A stretch of DNA of 64,000 bases from Oscillospiraceae bacterium (GTDB lineage Bacteria > Bacillota > Clostridia > Oscillospirales > Oscillospiraceae). The stretch spans positions 165,830-229,829 of the forward strand of contig JAHHSG010000001.1 in assembly GCA_020025305.1 (NCBI GenBank), in the 5' to 3' direction. A program made the translations under genes and the position numbers. The notes beneath the pieces were generated by a model, which worked only from the letters and a program-made list of their open reading frames with translations, was not told where the DNA came from and searched no databases. Shown piece after piece: positions 42,275 to 51,207 of the stretch (position 1 is the first letter of the stretch; each line of letters starts with the position of its first letter).

Positions 42275-42835
42275 ATGAAACAGGAAAGTCATCGACTGCT
42301 GGGACACTACTTGATCGACCGTCTGCAAAAACAGCCGAAGCGCTCCCATACCCGTGCATTTTTAATTGGCTGCGTTCAGCCGGATCGCAATCCTTTGTCC
42401 TACTTGAAGGGTTCTATCCGCGCTCGCTGGTTCTATGGTCACAACTATCAGAATGCAGATCGCTGGATCGAGCGGCATATCAATCGCCTTTATGCAAAGA
42501 GAAAATGGAATCTGTGGAATTACTATTGCTTGGGAAAGCTGATTCACTATACGTCTGACGCATTCACCTATGTTCACAATAACTGCTTTAAAGACACGAT
42601 TGCGGCGCACCGGGCCTATGAAGATTGTTTGCAGGAGCAGTTTCTCCTCCGCCTGAAAGAGGACGAGAGTGCTGGAGTGGGCAACTTTTCCGGACTGAAC
42701 AGCTTTTTCCGCACTGCCCACAAGTCCTATCTTGAGGTCGAGGCTAATGTGCAGCGGGATTGCAGGTACATTCTGGATATGACCGATTGGCTGTTCCGCC
42801 AGCTGCTCCCTGAGGCTGCCCCGGCGGCGTATTAA
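42275..42835 (+). CDS. zinc-dependent phospholipase C-like protein
   Basis: 186 residues from ATG at 42275 (GGAGGAATGCGA upstream). Helical protein with a spread of metal-ligand-type residues: LLGHYLIDRL, HTRAFLIGCVQPDRNPLSYL, GKLIHYTSDAFTYVHNNCF and HRAYEDCL. The GCVQPDRNP and HYTSDAFTYVHN segments correspond to the zinc-dependent PLC/S1-P1 nuclease family of short intracellular members. No signal peptide is seen, so it is unlikely to be a secreted toxin. Promoter-like TATGAT lies at 42215-42220. Substrate unknown. Confidence 0.75.
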   Translation: MKQESHRLLGHYLIDRLQKQPKRSHTRAFLIGCVQPDRNPLSYLKGSIRARWFYGHNYQNADRWIERHINRLYAKRKWNLWNYYCLGKLIHYTSDAFTYVHNNCFKDTIAAHRAYEDCLQEQFLLRLKEDESAGVGNFSGLNSFFRTAHKSYLEVEANVQRDCRYILDMTDWLFRQLLPEAAPAAY

Positions 42836-42870
42836 GGCATATTAAATGAATAAGGATAAGATTATTTTAT

Positions 42871-42896
42871 CCCCTGGCTTTAGCCGGGGGCTTTTT
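42871..42896 (+). terminator. terminator after the PLC-like gene
   Basis: CCCCTGGC/GCCGGGG stem with loop TTTA, then CTTTTT. Confidence 0.85.
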
Positions 42897-42941
42897 GCTG
42901 TTCAGGCGTGCGGGGATTGCGCAAAAAGGCACCTTGCCGAA

Positions 42942-42970
42942 TTGTATAGGGGATTGGCTTTTGGTATAAT
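42942..42970 (+). promoter_or_regulatory. promoter of sbcDC
   Basis: TTGTAT at 42942-42947, 17-bp spacer, TATAAT at 42965-42970, 27 bases ahead of the start codon. Confidence 0.78.
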
Positions 42971-42996
42971 AGAGGAAAATGCCGGGGAGGTAAACT

Positions 42997-44133
42997 ATGA
43001 AGCTGGTACATCTTTCTGACCTGCATATTGGTAAGCGGGTCAATGAAGTCTCTATGATCGACGAGCAAGCCTATATTTTAACGCAGATCCTTCATAGAAT
43101 TGACGAGGTGACACCGGATGCGGTGTTGATCTCGGGGGATGTGTACGATAAATCGGTGCCGCCGGCGGAGGCGGTGACGCTGCTGGACGAGTTCCTTTGC
43201 AGCCTGGCCAAGCGTCAGAGGCAGGTGTTCCTGATTGCCGGAAATCACGACTCGGCAGAGCGGTTGGCTTTTGGAAGCCGCCTTATGGCGCATACCGGCA
43301 TTCATATCTCTCCTGTCTATGATGGCACCGTGCAGAAGCATACCTTACAGGACGAGTACGGAGCGGTGGATTTTTACCTGCTTCCGTTTGTCAAACCTGC
43401 CCACGTTCGGCGCTATTTCCCGGAGGCTGCGATGGAGAGCTATACTGATGCCGTTCGTGTGGCGGTGGAAAATATGCAGGTGAACGAGTGCCATCGCAAT
43501 GTGCTCCTGACCCATCAGTTTGTCACCGGTGCTGCCACCTGCGAGTCGGAGGAAATCAGTGTGGGGGGCAGCGATCACGTGGATGCCGCCGTATTTGCTC
43601 CCTTTGACTATGTGGCCCTGGGGCATCTGCACGGGCCGCAGAATATTGGCTCCAACCGTATCCGCTACTGCGGTACACCGCTCAAATACTCTTTTTCGGA
43701 GGCGGAGCACTATAAGAGCCTCACGGTGGTAACTCTGGGGGCTAAGGGCGAGGTACACCTGGAGACGCTGCCGCTCCAGCCCAAGCACGACATGCGGCAG
43801 ATTCGAGGGACATTTGCCCAGCTTACGGACGCGGCGTTTTATGCCGGAACAGCGACGGATGACTATCTGCATATCATTCTCACCGATGAGGAGGATGTAC
43901 CCGAGGCCATGGGACGCCTTCGGGTCATCTATCCCAATATCATGAAATTGAGTTATGACAATACCCGTACCCGTACAAAGCAGAATATTGATGGTGCGGC
44001 GGATGTGACACATAAGACACCGTTGGAACTTTTTGAAGAACTTTATGAAAAGCAGAATAATCAGCCCATGAGTGACGTACAGCGTGCATATACACAGGAG
44101 CTGATGGAGTCTGTCTGGGAGGGGCGTGTATGA
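42997..44133 (+). CDS. sbcD: exonuclease subunit SbcD (Mre11)
   Basis: 378 residues. Metallophosphoesterase motifs in order: LSDLHIGK, ISGDVYDKSVP, AGNHDSAERL, LLTHQFVTG and LGHLHGPQ, followed by the capping domain. With SbcC it forms the two-metal nuclease that opens hairpins and trims blocked DNA ends. ATG with GGGGAGG upstream. The stop overlaps the sbcC start by 4 bases. Confidence 0.95.
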   Translation: MKLVHLSDLHIGKRVNEVSMIDEQAYILTQILHRIDEVTPDAVLISGDVYDKSVPPAEAVTLLDEFLCSLAKRQRQVFLIAGNHDSAERLAFGSRLMAHTGIHISPVYDGTVQKHTLQDEYGAVDFYLLPFVKPAHVRRYFPEAAMESYTDAVRVAVENMQVNECHRNVLLTHQFVTGAATCESEEISVGGSDHVDAAVFAPFDYVALGHLHGPQNIGSNRIRYCGTPLKYSFSEAEHYKSLTVVTLGAKGEVHLETLPLQPKHDMRQIRGTFAQLTDAAFYAGTATDDYLHIILTDEEDVPEAMGRLRVIYPNIMKLSYDNTRTRTKQNIDGAADVTHKTPLELFEELYEKQNNQPMSDVQRAYTQELMESVWEGRV

Positions 44134-46895
44134 GACCTTTGCAATTGACCATCTGCGGGTTCGGCCCCTATGCCGATGTGGAGACCTTGGATTTTGAGAA
44201 ACTGGGAAGCAGCGGACTTTATCTTATCACCGGGGATACCGGTGCGGGAAAGACCACCATTTTTGACGCCGTGACCTATGCGCTTTTCGGTGAGGCCAGC
44301 GGCAGCAGCCGCACGCCGGATATGCTGCGCTCCAGCTATGCAAAGCCCGAGACGCCCACCTATGTGGAGTTGACCTTTTCCTATGACGGAAAGAAGTATA
44401 CCGTGCGCCGCAGTCCGGAATATGAGCGCATGAAAAAGAGCGGCAGCGGTACCACAACCCAGACGGCAGATGCCCAGCTTACCTATCCCGATGGCCGGGT
44501 AGTGACGAAGCTGAAAGATGTCAACAAGGCGATTGAGGATATCATCCGGCTGACGCGGGAGCAGTTTTCGCAGGTGGCGATGATCTCACAAGGGGATTTC
44601 CGCCAGCTGCTGCAGGCCAAGACCAAGGAGAGGCAGGAGATTTTTCGGAATATTTTTTGTACCGGAAAATATTTGGAGCTGCAGGAGCGGCTGAAAGTCC
44701 AATCCAATGAACTGAAGCGGCAGCGGGAGGAAAGCGCACGCAGCATCCGTCAGTATGCAGAAGGGATTGTCTGTAGTGAGGACTCCGCACTTGCTTTGCG
44801 TGTGCATCGCGCACGGGAGGCGGCGCTTTCCGTAAAAGAAATCATGGAACTGCTGGAAGAGCTGCTGGCAGAGGACGAAGCGGCGTATGACAAGTTAAAT
44901 AAAGAACTCGAGCGGATCAATGGGGAGACAGAACAGGTGGTAGCGGCACTGACCAAGGCCGCAGATTATGAAAATGCCAAGCGCTTGCTTACGCGGAAAA
45001 AGGCGGACGAAGAAGCACAGAGCAAGCAGCTTGAGATGCTGGAAAAGGCGCTGCTTGCGGCGCGTGGCACCGTGGAAGAGCAGGAAACCATCTCCAAACA
45101 GATTGCGGCGCTGGAGCTGCTGCTGCCCACGTATGAGACGCTGGAGCAAAAAAGAGGGGAACTCTCCCGGCAGGAGCGGGCGCAGGAGAAAGCGCAGGCG
45201 GCCAAGACCAAGGCAGAGCAGCGCAGCCAAACGCTGGAAGAAGAGGTCAGACAACTGCGGCAGGAGCGGCAGGCGCTGGAAAATATCGGGGCGGAAAAGG
45301 AAAAGCTGCTGGCAAAGCAGCAGAGTCTGACGGAGCACCGGGCAAAGCTGCAAAATTTGATGGAGGACTTGGAGAAACTGCAAGAGCAGCGAGATACGCT
45401 GCAGACGCTGCAACGGGACTATGGGCAGAAATCGGAGGCGGCCCGTGCTCTGTGGCAGACATATGATGGCAAACACAAGGCGTTCCTCGATGAGCAGGCC
45501 GGTGTGATGGCTGCCACCCTGGCACCCGGTATGCCCTGCCCGGTGTGCGGCGCAACAGAACATCCCTGCCTTGCGGGAATTTCTGAAAAGGCCCCCACAG
45601 AGGCGGAGGTAAAGGTAGCGAAAGAAGCGTATGAAGAGGCACGGCAAAAGGCGGAGGATGCCAGTGTGGCGGCGGGAAAGCAGATCGGCATTGTGACGGC
45701 GGCGGAGGAGAGCGTCACCGGACAGATCCGGACGCTGCTTGGCGATGCGGCGGAGGCCACCGTACCTGCCACGGTACAGGCACAGATGGAAACGTTGGAG
45801 CAAGAGCTGAGGGCACTGACAAAGCAGCTGAGCGCCATCAAGCAGCAGGAGGAGCGCCGCACGGTACTGGATGACCTGATTCTGAAAAAGGAGGGAGATC
45901 TGGCACAGGCACAGACGGACTTTAATGCGGCGAAGGAAACTATTGCAGGGCTGGATTCTGCGATTTCCGGATTGCACCAGCAGATGGAAGAGCTGCAAGC
46001 AACGCTTCCTTACGGGGAGAAAGCGGCTGCCGTACAGGAGAAAGAAGCGCTGGAAGCGCAGCTGCAGGGGCTGAAGGACACCCTGGCGAACGCCGAACAA
46101 GCCTACAGCGACGGAAAAGAGCAGCTGGTGGCGACCCGTTCTGCCATGGAGCAGCTGCAAAAGCAGACGGAAGAGGGGACGGCGACAGATACCGGGAGCC
46201 TGCAGGAGAAGAAAACTGCGCTGGAAGAGGAGAAACAGGCGGTGGATCGTGGGCAGCAAACCATCCATGCACGGCGCACCGCCAACACTACGGCGCAGCG
46301 CAATATCGCCGATAAAGCGAAGAAGCTGGAAGCACTGGAGGAGAAATGCGCATGGCTGTCGGCGCTCTCCGACACAGCCAACGGCACCTTGACAGGCAAG
46401 GACAAGGTGATGCTGGAGACGTATATCCAGACCACCTATTTTGACCGCATTCTGGAGCGGGCCAACATCCGTCTGCAAAAAATGTCTGGCGGGCAGTATG
46501 ACTTAAAGCGCCGCAGAACAGCGGACAGCCGGAAAGGGCAGAGTGGGTTGGAGCTGGATATCATAGATCATATCAACACATCCGAACGCAGTGTTAACTC
46601 CCTGTCCGGCGGCGAGGCATTTTTGGCATCTCTGGCGCTGGCCCTTGGCCTTTCCGACGAGGTGCAGATGTCTACCGGCATTCGTCTGGATACACTCTTT
46701 GTGGATGAGGGGTTCGGTTCTCTGGATGGGGAGGCGCTCAATAAGGCGTATCATACCTTGGCCAGCCTCACGGAAGGAAACCGTCTGGTAGGCATCATTT
46801 CTCATGTGGCGGAGCTCAAGGAGAAAATCGACAAGCAGATTGTAGTGACCAAGGATCGCAGTGGCAGCAGCCATGTGCAGATCGTCTGTCAATAA
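44130..46895 (+). CDS. sbcC: exonuclease subunit SbcC (Rad50)
   Basis: 921 residues, somewhat short against the common 1000-1050. Walker A GDTGAGKTT at 35-43, DAVTYALFGEASG, Q-loop SQVAMISQGDFRQLL. Long coiled-coil arms of Gln/Glu/Ala/Lys run at about 170-460 and 490-790, with the zinc hook CPVC at about 469 (GMPCPVCGATEHPC). ABC signature region NSLSGGEAFLASLALALGL and Walker B TLFVDEGFGSLD near the C-terminus. An ATPase that controls SbcD. Arms are shorter than usual but all key motifs are present. Confidence 0.95.
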   Translation: MRPLQLTICGFGPYADVETLDFEKLGSSGLYLITGDTGAGKTTIFDAVTYALFGEASGSSRTPDMLRSSYAKPETPTYVELTFSYDGKKYTVRRSPEYERMKKSGSGTTTQTADAQLTYPDGRVVTKLKDVNKAIEDIIRLTREQFSQVAMISQGDFRQLLQAKTKERQEIFRNIFCTGKYLELQERLKVQSNELKRQREESARSIRQYAEGIVCSEDSALALRVHRAREAALSVKEIMELLEELLAEDEAAYDKLNKELERINGETEQVVAALTKAADYENAKRLLTRKKADEEAQSKQLEMLEKALLAARGTVEEQETISKQIAALELLLPTYETLEQKRGELSRQERAQEKAQAAKTKAEQRSQTLEEEVRQLRQERQALENIGAEKEKLLAKQQSLTEHRAKLQNLMEDLEKLQEQRDTLQTLQRDYGQKSEAARALWQTYDGKHKAFLDEQAGVMAATLAPGMPCPVCGATEHPCLAGISEKAPTEAEVKVAKEAYEEARQKAEDASVAAGKQIGIVTAAEESVTGQIRTLLGDAAEATVPATVQAQMETLEQELRALTKQLSAIKQQEERRTVLDDLILKKEGDLAQAQTDFNAAKETIAGLDSAISGLHQQMEELQATLPYGEKAAAVQEKEALEAQLQGLKDTLANAEQAYSDGKEQLVATRSAMEQLQKQTEEGTATDTGSLQEKKTALEEEKQAVDRGQQTIHARRTANTTAQRNIADKAKKLEALEEKCAWLSALSDTANGTLTGKDKVMLETYIQTTYFDRILERANIRLQKMSGGQYDLKRRRTADSRKGQSGLELDIIDHINTSERSVNSLSGGEAFLASLALALGLSDEVQMSTGIRLDTLFVDEGFGSLDGEALNKAYHTLASLTEGNRLVGIISHVAELKEKIDKQIVVTKDRSGSSHVQIVCQ

Positions 46896-46903
46896 ATAAA
46901 TGC

Positions 46904-46942
46904 AAAAGGTGCGGCTGCTGTGCGGGCAGTCGCACCTTTTTT
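46904..46942 (+). terminator. terminator of sbcDC
   Basis: AAAAGGTGCG...CGCACCTTTTTT stem with inner GCTGC/GCAGT, then T6. Confidence 0.9.
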
Positions 46943-47407
46943 GTAGCAATGCTTCCGTGGATGACCCCACAAGCCGAGGACATCATGGAAAAGAAAACAT
47001 ACCGTCGGAAAAATTTGCTTTTGGGCCAGATGGGGATGGCGCGGCAGGCGGCGATAAATTTTGGGACATGATATACGATTTCGGCGCATAGCTTAATAAT
47101 AAGATCACATTTGGACTCCGGTGCTGTTCTCTGTTTTCGGTACTTTTTGACATGTTTTTCTGTTGTATAAATGCCTCGCATCATCCGATTGCCGACAGGC
47201 GCAATGACCTGTGCCCGAAGGAGTTGAGCCCCTCTTTGCGGTGCAGTGGACTGGGTATGAACCAGTGGTCATATGGGGAAAATTCTTGGAAACTATGTGC
47301 AATATACACAAAAATGACAAAAAATAGCTTTTGGTCATTGGGGATAAAGACGGTGTGCGGGAAGTGAGAGCGTTTCACATACTGAAAGAGCGGGATCGGT
47401 GAATAAA
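46943..47407. other. 465-bp gap without supported gene
   Basis: Several short frames occur on both strands, but none has a ribosome site plus protein-like composition. A 28-codon frame at 46985 has only GAGG upstream. A short Asp/Gly-rich end (DKFWDMIYDFGA, ending at 47091) looks protein-like and may be a gene remnant. No RNA or repeat was recognised. Confidence 0.4.
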
Positions 47408-47436
47408 TTGACATGATTTTCCAGAAACGGTATACT
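47408..47436 (+). promoter_or_regulatory. promoter of the MFS carrier
   Basis: TTGACA at 47408-47413, 17-bp spacer, TATACT at 47431-47436, near consensus. It starts a leader of over 200 bases carrying a hairpin TTAGGAAT/ATTCCTAA (about 47594-47620). Confidence 0.85.
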
Positions 47437-47628
47437 TAAAGGCACAGAGGTGCAGTGAGACTGCAAATTATATATCGTGAAAGTTCTCAATATACTGCGT
47501 CTCAGGCGAAATTAGAATAAAAATGAAAAGGTAGAGTAGGAGGTGTGTGGTCAACTGGTGTGAGCGGATCTGGAGACTCGTTGGTAGATTTTTTTAGGAA
47601 TGAGTAAACTTATTCCTAAGCCAGAGAG

Positions 47629-47665
47629 AGGAGGTTGTACATTCATTTGAATGTATACAATTATG
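47629..47665 (+). promoter_or_regulatory. RBS separated from the MFS start by a stem-loop
   Basis: AGGAGG at 47629-47634 is followed by the perfect stem TACATTCA-TT-TGAATGTA (47638-47655) and then ATG at 47663. Without the stem the distance is 28 bases; with it looped out it is about 10. An alternative ATG at 47651 would lie inside the stem. TGTATACA (47652-47659) also resembles a GntR-type half-site. Confidence 0.5.
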
Positions 47666-49090
47666 AAGAATGAAGTAAGTAATGGTGGAAATTACATAAA
47701 GGGATTTATCCCTTTTGCAATTGCCGCAGCTGTCCTCAGCTTGTGTGGAGGCTTTACCGCTGCAGTTCCTGCCTCAATCGCAGAGTCCTGGGGAATGGGT
47801 GACTCCAACGCAACTACGTGGATTACACTCGCATTTGCTTTCGGTTCAGCCGGTATGGCTCCCATTATGGGTAAACTGGGAGATGTCCTATGTCGACGCG
47901 TTGCCATCCTGATTGGTATCGCAATTATGGCGCTGGGTGAACTGCTGATCGGTATTTGCCCTGACGGACTGTTTTCTCTCCTTTTGCTATCCCGCTTTAT
48001 CCTTGGCTGCGGTGCAGCCACCATCGCCCCTGTTGTCATCAGCTATATTCTGACCGAATTCCCTCAGGATAAAATCGGTAAGGGTTTTGCAATCTACATG
48101 TTCATTGCTTCTGCAATGGTCATCTTTGGGCCGACGCTGGGCGGCATCGTCATTAAGTTCTACGGTTGGCGTCTGGTAATGTACCTGTGCGTTGCATTCC
48201 TCGCCGTGGCATTCATTCTCTGCATGGTCATGGTTAAGAAGAGTGGTCCCAACCAAAATGGACTGGCTGGATTTGATGTCATGGGTTCCGTGCTGGTGCT
48301 GATTTTCTTCTCCTTGTTCCTGAGCATCCCCTCCTTCGGACAGAGCAACGGTTGGATGTCCAAGGAGACCCTCATCTGCGTGGGTGCTGCTCTGGTGGCA
48401 CTGGTTCTGATGGTGCTGCGTGAGAAGAAGGCTGAAAATCCCATCCTGAACGGCAAGTTCATGGCTCGCAAGGAGTTTATTCTTCCTGTTATTGCACTGT
48501 TCCTGACCCAGGGCTTGATGCAGTCCTGCATGACAAATATCATTGTTTTCGTGCAGAACACCCAGAATGATCCTACCCTGTCCGGTATTGCAACTTCTGT
48601 TATGTATGTCGGCATGGCCATCGGCTCCATCGCCATCGGCCCCATGGCTGATAAGAAAGAGCCCCGTATTGTGGCTGCCGCAGCGCTGGTGTTCGTAGCC
48701 GTTGGTGCTGCCATTCAGATGTTCTTCACCGGTACCACTAGTTTGGCAATTTTCAGCCTGTCCCTGTTCCTGATCGGCCTGGGCTTGGGCGGCAATGCAA
48801 CGATTTTCATGAAGGTTGCGCTGTCCGGTCTGGATGCGGCTTCGGCAGGTGCTGGCTCTGGTACATACAATATGTTCCGCGATATGTCCGCTCCGTTCGG
48901 TGTGGCAGTGTTCGTACCTATGTTTACTTCCGGAATGCAGCAGCGCATGACTGGCGGCATGGAACTGGTTTCCGCCGCTGTCACCTCGATCCACAGAACA
49001 GCTCTGGTTCAGGTGATCTGTGTGGTCATTGGTATTGTGGTCTGCTTCATGATCCCCAAGATCTATAGCAAGGAAGAGACACACGCTTAA
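47663..49090 (+). CDS. MFS transporter, 14-helix DHA2-like
   Basis: 475 residues from ATG at 47663 (479 from 47651). About 14 membrane helices. The second segment includes WITLAFAFGSAGMAPIMGKLGDVLCRRVAILIG, the MFS loop 2-3 motif, and helix 5 carries ASAMVIFGPTLGGIVIKFYGWR, close to motif C. DHA2 members export drugs, but some import or exchange organic acids. Its position head-to-tail against a GntR regulator, next to a 2-hydroxyacid/2-oxoacid pathway, favours a role in substrate uptake or product export for that pathway. Direction of transport cannot be read from sequence. Confidence 0.78.
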   Translation: MKNEVSNGGNYIKGFIPFAIAAAVLSLCGGFTAAVPASIAESWGMGDSNATTWITLAFAFGSAGMAPIMGKLGDVLCRRVAILIGIAIMALGELLIGICPDGLFSLLLLSRFILGCGAATIAPVVISYILTEFPQDKIGKGFAIYMFIASAMVIFGPTLGGIVIKFYGWRLVMYLCVAFLAVAFILCMVMVKKSGPNQNGLAGFDVMGSVLVLIFFSLFLSIPSFGQSNGWMSKETLICVGAALVALVLMVLREKKAENPILNGKFMARKEFILPVIALFLTQGLMQSCMTNIIVFVQNTQNDPTLSGIATSVMYVGMAIGSIAIGPMADKKEPRIVAAAALVFVAVGAAIQMFFTGTTSLAIFSLSLFLIGLGLGGNATIFMKVALSGLDAASAGAGSGTYNMFRDMSAPFGVAVFVPMFTSGMQQRMTGGMELVSAAVTSIHRTALVQVICVVIGIVVCFMIPKIYSKEETHA

Positions 49091-49095
49091 AAAAT

Positions 49096-49124
49096 ACCGG
49101 GAGACAGGGTCTCCTGTCTCCCGG
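49096..49124. terminator. bidirectional hairpin between MFS and gntR
   Basis: CCGGGAGACAGG/CCTGTCTCCCGG, 12 bp perfect with loop GTCT, serving convergent genes. It has no long T tract. Confidence 0.7.
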
Positions 49125-49139
49125 TGGAGTAATCAACAA

Positions 49140-49799
49140 TTAGAAAAGCATTAAACTGGAGTAATGGGCATCTACCGCTGCTTCGGCTGCCTCAGAATTT
49201 CGATTCTTGATGGCTGTGTAGATCCGTTGATGCTGATGCAAAAGCCGCTTGAGGAGATGGCTGTCCATTGCGTTGCCAAGTGCAACAAAGCGGAAGAGAT
49301 TTTGATATCTTTGATATGTCTCTTTTAATAAAGGATTGTGCGCAACCTGTACAATAATTAAATGAAACTCCATGTCACATTCCTGAAATTTTAAGTAATC
49401 GCTTGCTTGTAATGCCTCGCACATGTCTTTGACATTTTGATGCAGCAGCTCGAGCTTTTCCTTAGAAATATCATAAATAGCTTGGCTGGTTGCCAACAGA
49501 TCCAGTTGGCGTTTAAATGTGTAGATATTTCCCATAAAGTAAGGGTCCGGTTCTCTAACAAAAAAGGAGCCATCCTCATTCTTTACGAGAAAGCCTTCCT
49601 TTTCCAACCGCTCCAGAGCTATTTTGATGGGACCTCTGCTGAGGTTGAATTCAGACCCCAATTTTCCTTGACTGATTTTTTCTCCGCCTTTGAGCGTGTG
49701 TGAAAGGAGATCAGAAAGGACAACCTCGTAAACCAGTTCCTGGTTGGAGATAAAGGGGCTGTCTGACTGGATTTGTGCAATTAATTCTTTTCGCGTCAT
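49140..49799 (-). CDS. GntR family regulator, FCD (FadR) subfamily
   Basis: 219 residues. Winged helix-turn-helix at about 20-85 (ISQGKLGSEFNLSRGPIKIALERLEKEGFLV). The C-terminal FCD ligand domain has a metal-binding Asp and His in ECDMEFHLIIV and later His in LLHQHQRIYTAI and DAHYSSL. FCD regulators commonly sense organic acids of the pathway they control. Divergent from the dehydrogenase gene 164 bases away, so it probably controls that operon and perhaps the MFS gene. Confidence 0.88.
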   Translation of the reverse strand: MTRKELIAQIQSDSPFISNQELVYEVVLSDLLSHTLKGGEKISQGKLGSEFNLSRGPIKIALERLEKEGFLVKNEDGSFFVREPDPYFMGNIYTFKRQLDLLATSQAIYDISKEKLELLHQNVKDMCEALQASDYLKFQECDMEFHLIIVQVAHNPLLKETYQRYQNLFRFVALGNAMDSHLLKRLLHQHQRIYTAIKNRNSEAAEAAVDAHYSSLMLF

Positions 49800-49867
49800 G
49801 AGTATCTAACCTCCATATAGTTTATTGCGGAAAAACCAAAACAACCCATAGAAGAGTTTGGCATTAG

Positions 49868-49941
49868 TATTTTAATACAAAAAATGAAGGATGTCAATTT
49901 ATCATTATGTTAATAATATCTCAAACTTTTGCTTGAGATAT
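49868..49941. promoter_or_regulatory. inverted repeats in the gntR/dehydrogenase divergent region
   Basis: GTATTTTAATAC (49868-49879), a 12-bp palindrome of GntR-operator style, and ATATCTCAA...TTGAGATAT (49916-49924 with 49933-49941), 9-bp arms ending about 10 bases upstream of the AGGAGG of the dehydrogenase. Either may bind the GntR protein. Confidence 0.5.
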
Positions 49942-49963
49942 AAAATTTAAGGAGGCTATAGTA

Positions 49964-50947
49964 ATGAGAGCATTGTTTTACGGTAGCATGTACGCACAGG
50001 TGTTTTTCAAAGGACATTTCCACATCCTGGATGAAGCTGGTGTGCAGTACGACCTGGTTGATCCCGGCACTCCCGAAGCTTTGGCAGAAGCCAGTAAGGA
50101 TCATGACGTTATCGTCACCTTCTTCCCCCTGCGCGAGGATTTGATCAATTCTCTGTCCGACTCCATCAAGGCAATCGTTGTCACTTCTATCGGTTACGAT
50201 AACATTGATGTGGACGCTGCTAACAAGCGCGGCATCATGGTGTGCAACATTCCTGACTACTGCATCGAAGAAGTTGCTCTGCACTCTGTTACCTTGATCC
50301 TCTGCGCTCTGCGCAATATCTGCCAGTATGATCGCACCATCCGCAACGGCGGTTGGACGGATCGTTCCATGCTGTGCGGCAGAGAGCATCATCGTATGTC
50401 CACACTGACCATGGGCTTCCTGGGCTTCGGCCGCATTGGCCAGACTGTCTGCAAGCAGATGTCCGGTTTCGGCGTGAAGTTTGTCGCCTACGATCCCTAT
50501 GTCCCCGCTAAGGTTTTTGAGGAAATGGGCGTTGAGCGCGTGGAGACCAAGGATGAGCTGTATGCTGTGGCCGACATTATCGGTATCTATCTGATCCTGA
50601 CGGATGAGACCTATCATCTGATTAATGCAGATGCCATCTCCAAGATGAAGGACGATGTCATTCTGGTGAATACCGCCCGTGGCGCTATCATTGATCTGGA
50701 CAGCGTCAAGGAAGGCCTGAAGTCCGGCAGAATCGGTGCTGTTGGTCTGGATACTTGGGAGCAGGAGCCCATCCCCATGGATGATCCGATCCTGAAGGAA
50801 GACAACGCCACGATTACTTCTCACTGCGCATACTTCTCCATTGAAGCTGCCGTTGAGCTGCGTGTTAAGTGCCTGAACACTGCTGTAAACGTCTGCAAGG
50901 GTGAAGTTCCTTACAACTGCATCAATAAGAAAGAGCTGGGTCTTTAA
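49964..50947 (+). CDS. D-isomer-specific 2-hydroxyacid dehydrogenase
   Basis: 327 residues. NAD-binding Rossmann motif GFGRIGQTVCKQM with acidic partner in VAYDP. Catalytic triad Arg239 (NTARGA), Glu268 (WEQEP) and His287 (TSHCAYFS), where family members usually have SPHxA/TPHxA. Oxidises a D-2-hydroxyacid to the 2-oxoacid, or the reverse, in the cytosol. It leads the run that continues with a 2-oxoacid oxidoreductase, so supplying that enzyme's substrate is the natural reading. ATG with AAGGAGGC upstream. Substrate unresolved. Confidence 0.88.
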   Translation: MRALFYGSMYAQVFFKGHFHILDEAGVQYDLVDPGTPEALAEASKDHDVIVTFFPLREDLINSLSDSIKAIVVTSIGYDNIDVDAANKRGIMVCNIPDYCIEEVALHSVTLILCALRNICQYDRTIRNGGWTDRSMLCGREHHRMSTLTMGFLGFGRIGQTVCKQMSGFGVKFVAYDPYVPAKVFEEMGVERVETKDELYAVADIIGIYLILTDETYHLINADAISKMKDDVILVNTARGAIIDLDSVKEGLKSGRIGAVGLDTWEQEPIPMDDPILKEDNATITSHCAYFSIEAAVELRVKCLNTAVNVCKGEVPYNCINKKELGL

Positions 50948-50990
50948 TTAAAAGCTAACCGGCAAGGATTAATTGAGGAGGGATTTTTGC

Positions 50991-51194
50991 ATGCCAATGA
51001 TCAAAGTGGATCAGAATCGGTGCAAGGGTTGCAAACTATGTGTTGTTACTTGCCCCAAAAAGATTTTGGCGATGAGCACGGAGCTGAATGCAAACGGTGA
51101 TATGTATTGCGTGCAGGAGGATGCAAGCAAATGTATTGGCTGTGCGTTCTGCGGAATGATTTGCCCTGATGGTGCAATCGAAGTTTATAAGTAA
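50991..51194 (+). CDS. korD: 2-oxoacid:ferredoxin oxidoreductase, delta (2x4Fe4S) subunit
   Basis: 67 residues from ATG at 50991 (TTGAGGAGGG upstream). Two CxxCxxCxxxCP clusters: CKGCKLCVVTCP and CIGCAFCGMICP. It carries electrons from the TPP subunit to ferredoxin. First of four subunit genes, 13 bases before korA. The small separate delta subunit places the complex in the KOR/VOR class rather than the fused pyruvate type. Confidence 0.93.
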   Translation: MPMIKVDQNRCKGCKLCVVTCPKKILAMSTELNANGDMYCVQEDASKCIGCAFCGMICPDGAIEVYK

Positions 51195-51207
51195 GGAGGG
51201 TGAGAAC

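Noticed and set aside
44895..46478. 527-codon minus-strand frame
   Set aside because: Antisense to the coiled-coil arms of SbcC; Leu/Arg-rich shadow of Gln/Glu/Lys codons.
46985..47071. 28-codon frame MEKKTYRRKNLLLGQMGMAR...
   Set aside because: Basic and protein-like but with only GAGG as ribosome site; kept only as a gap remark.
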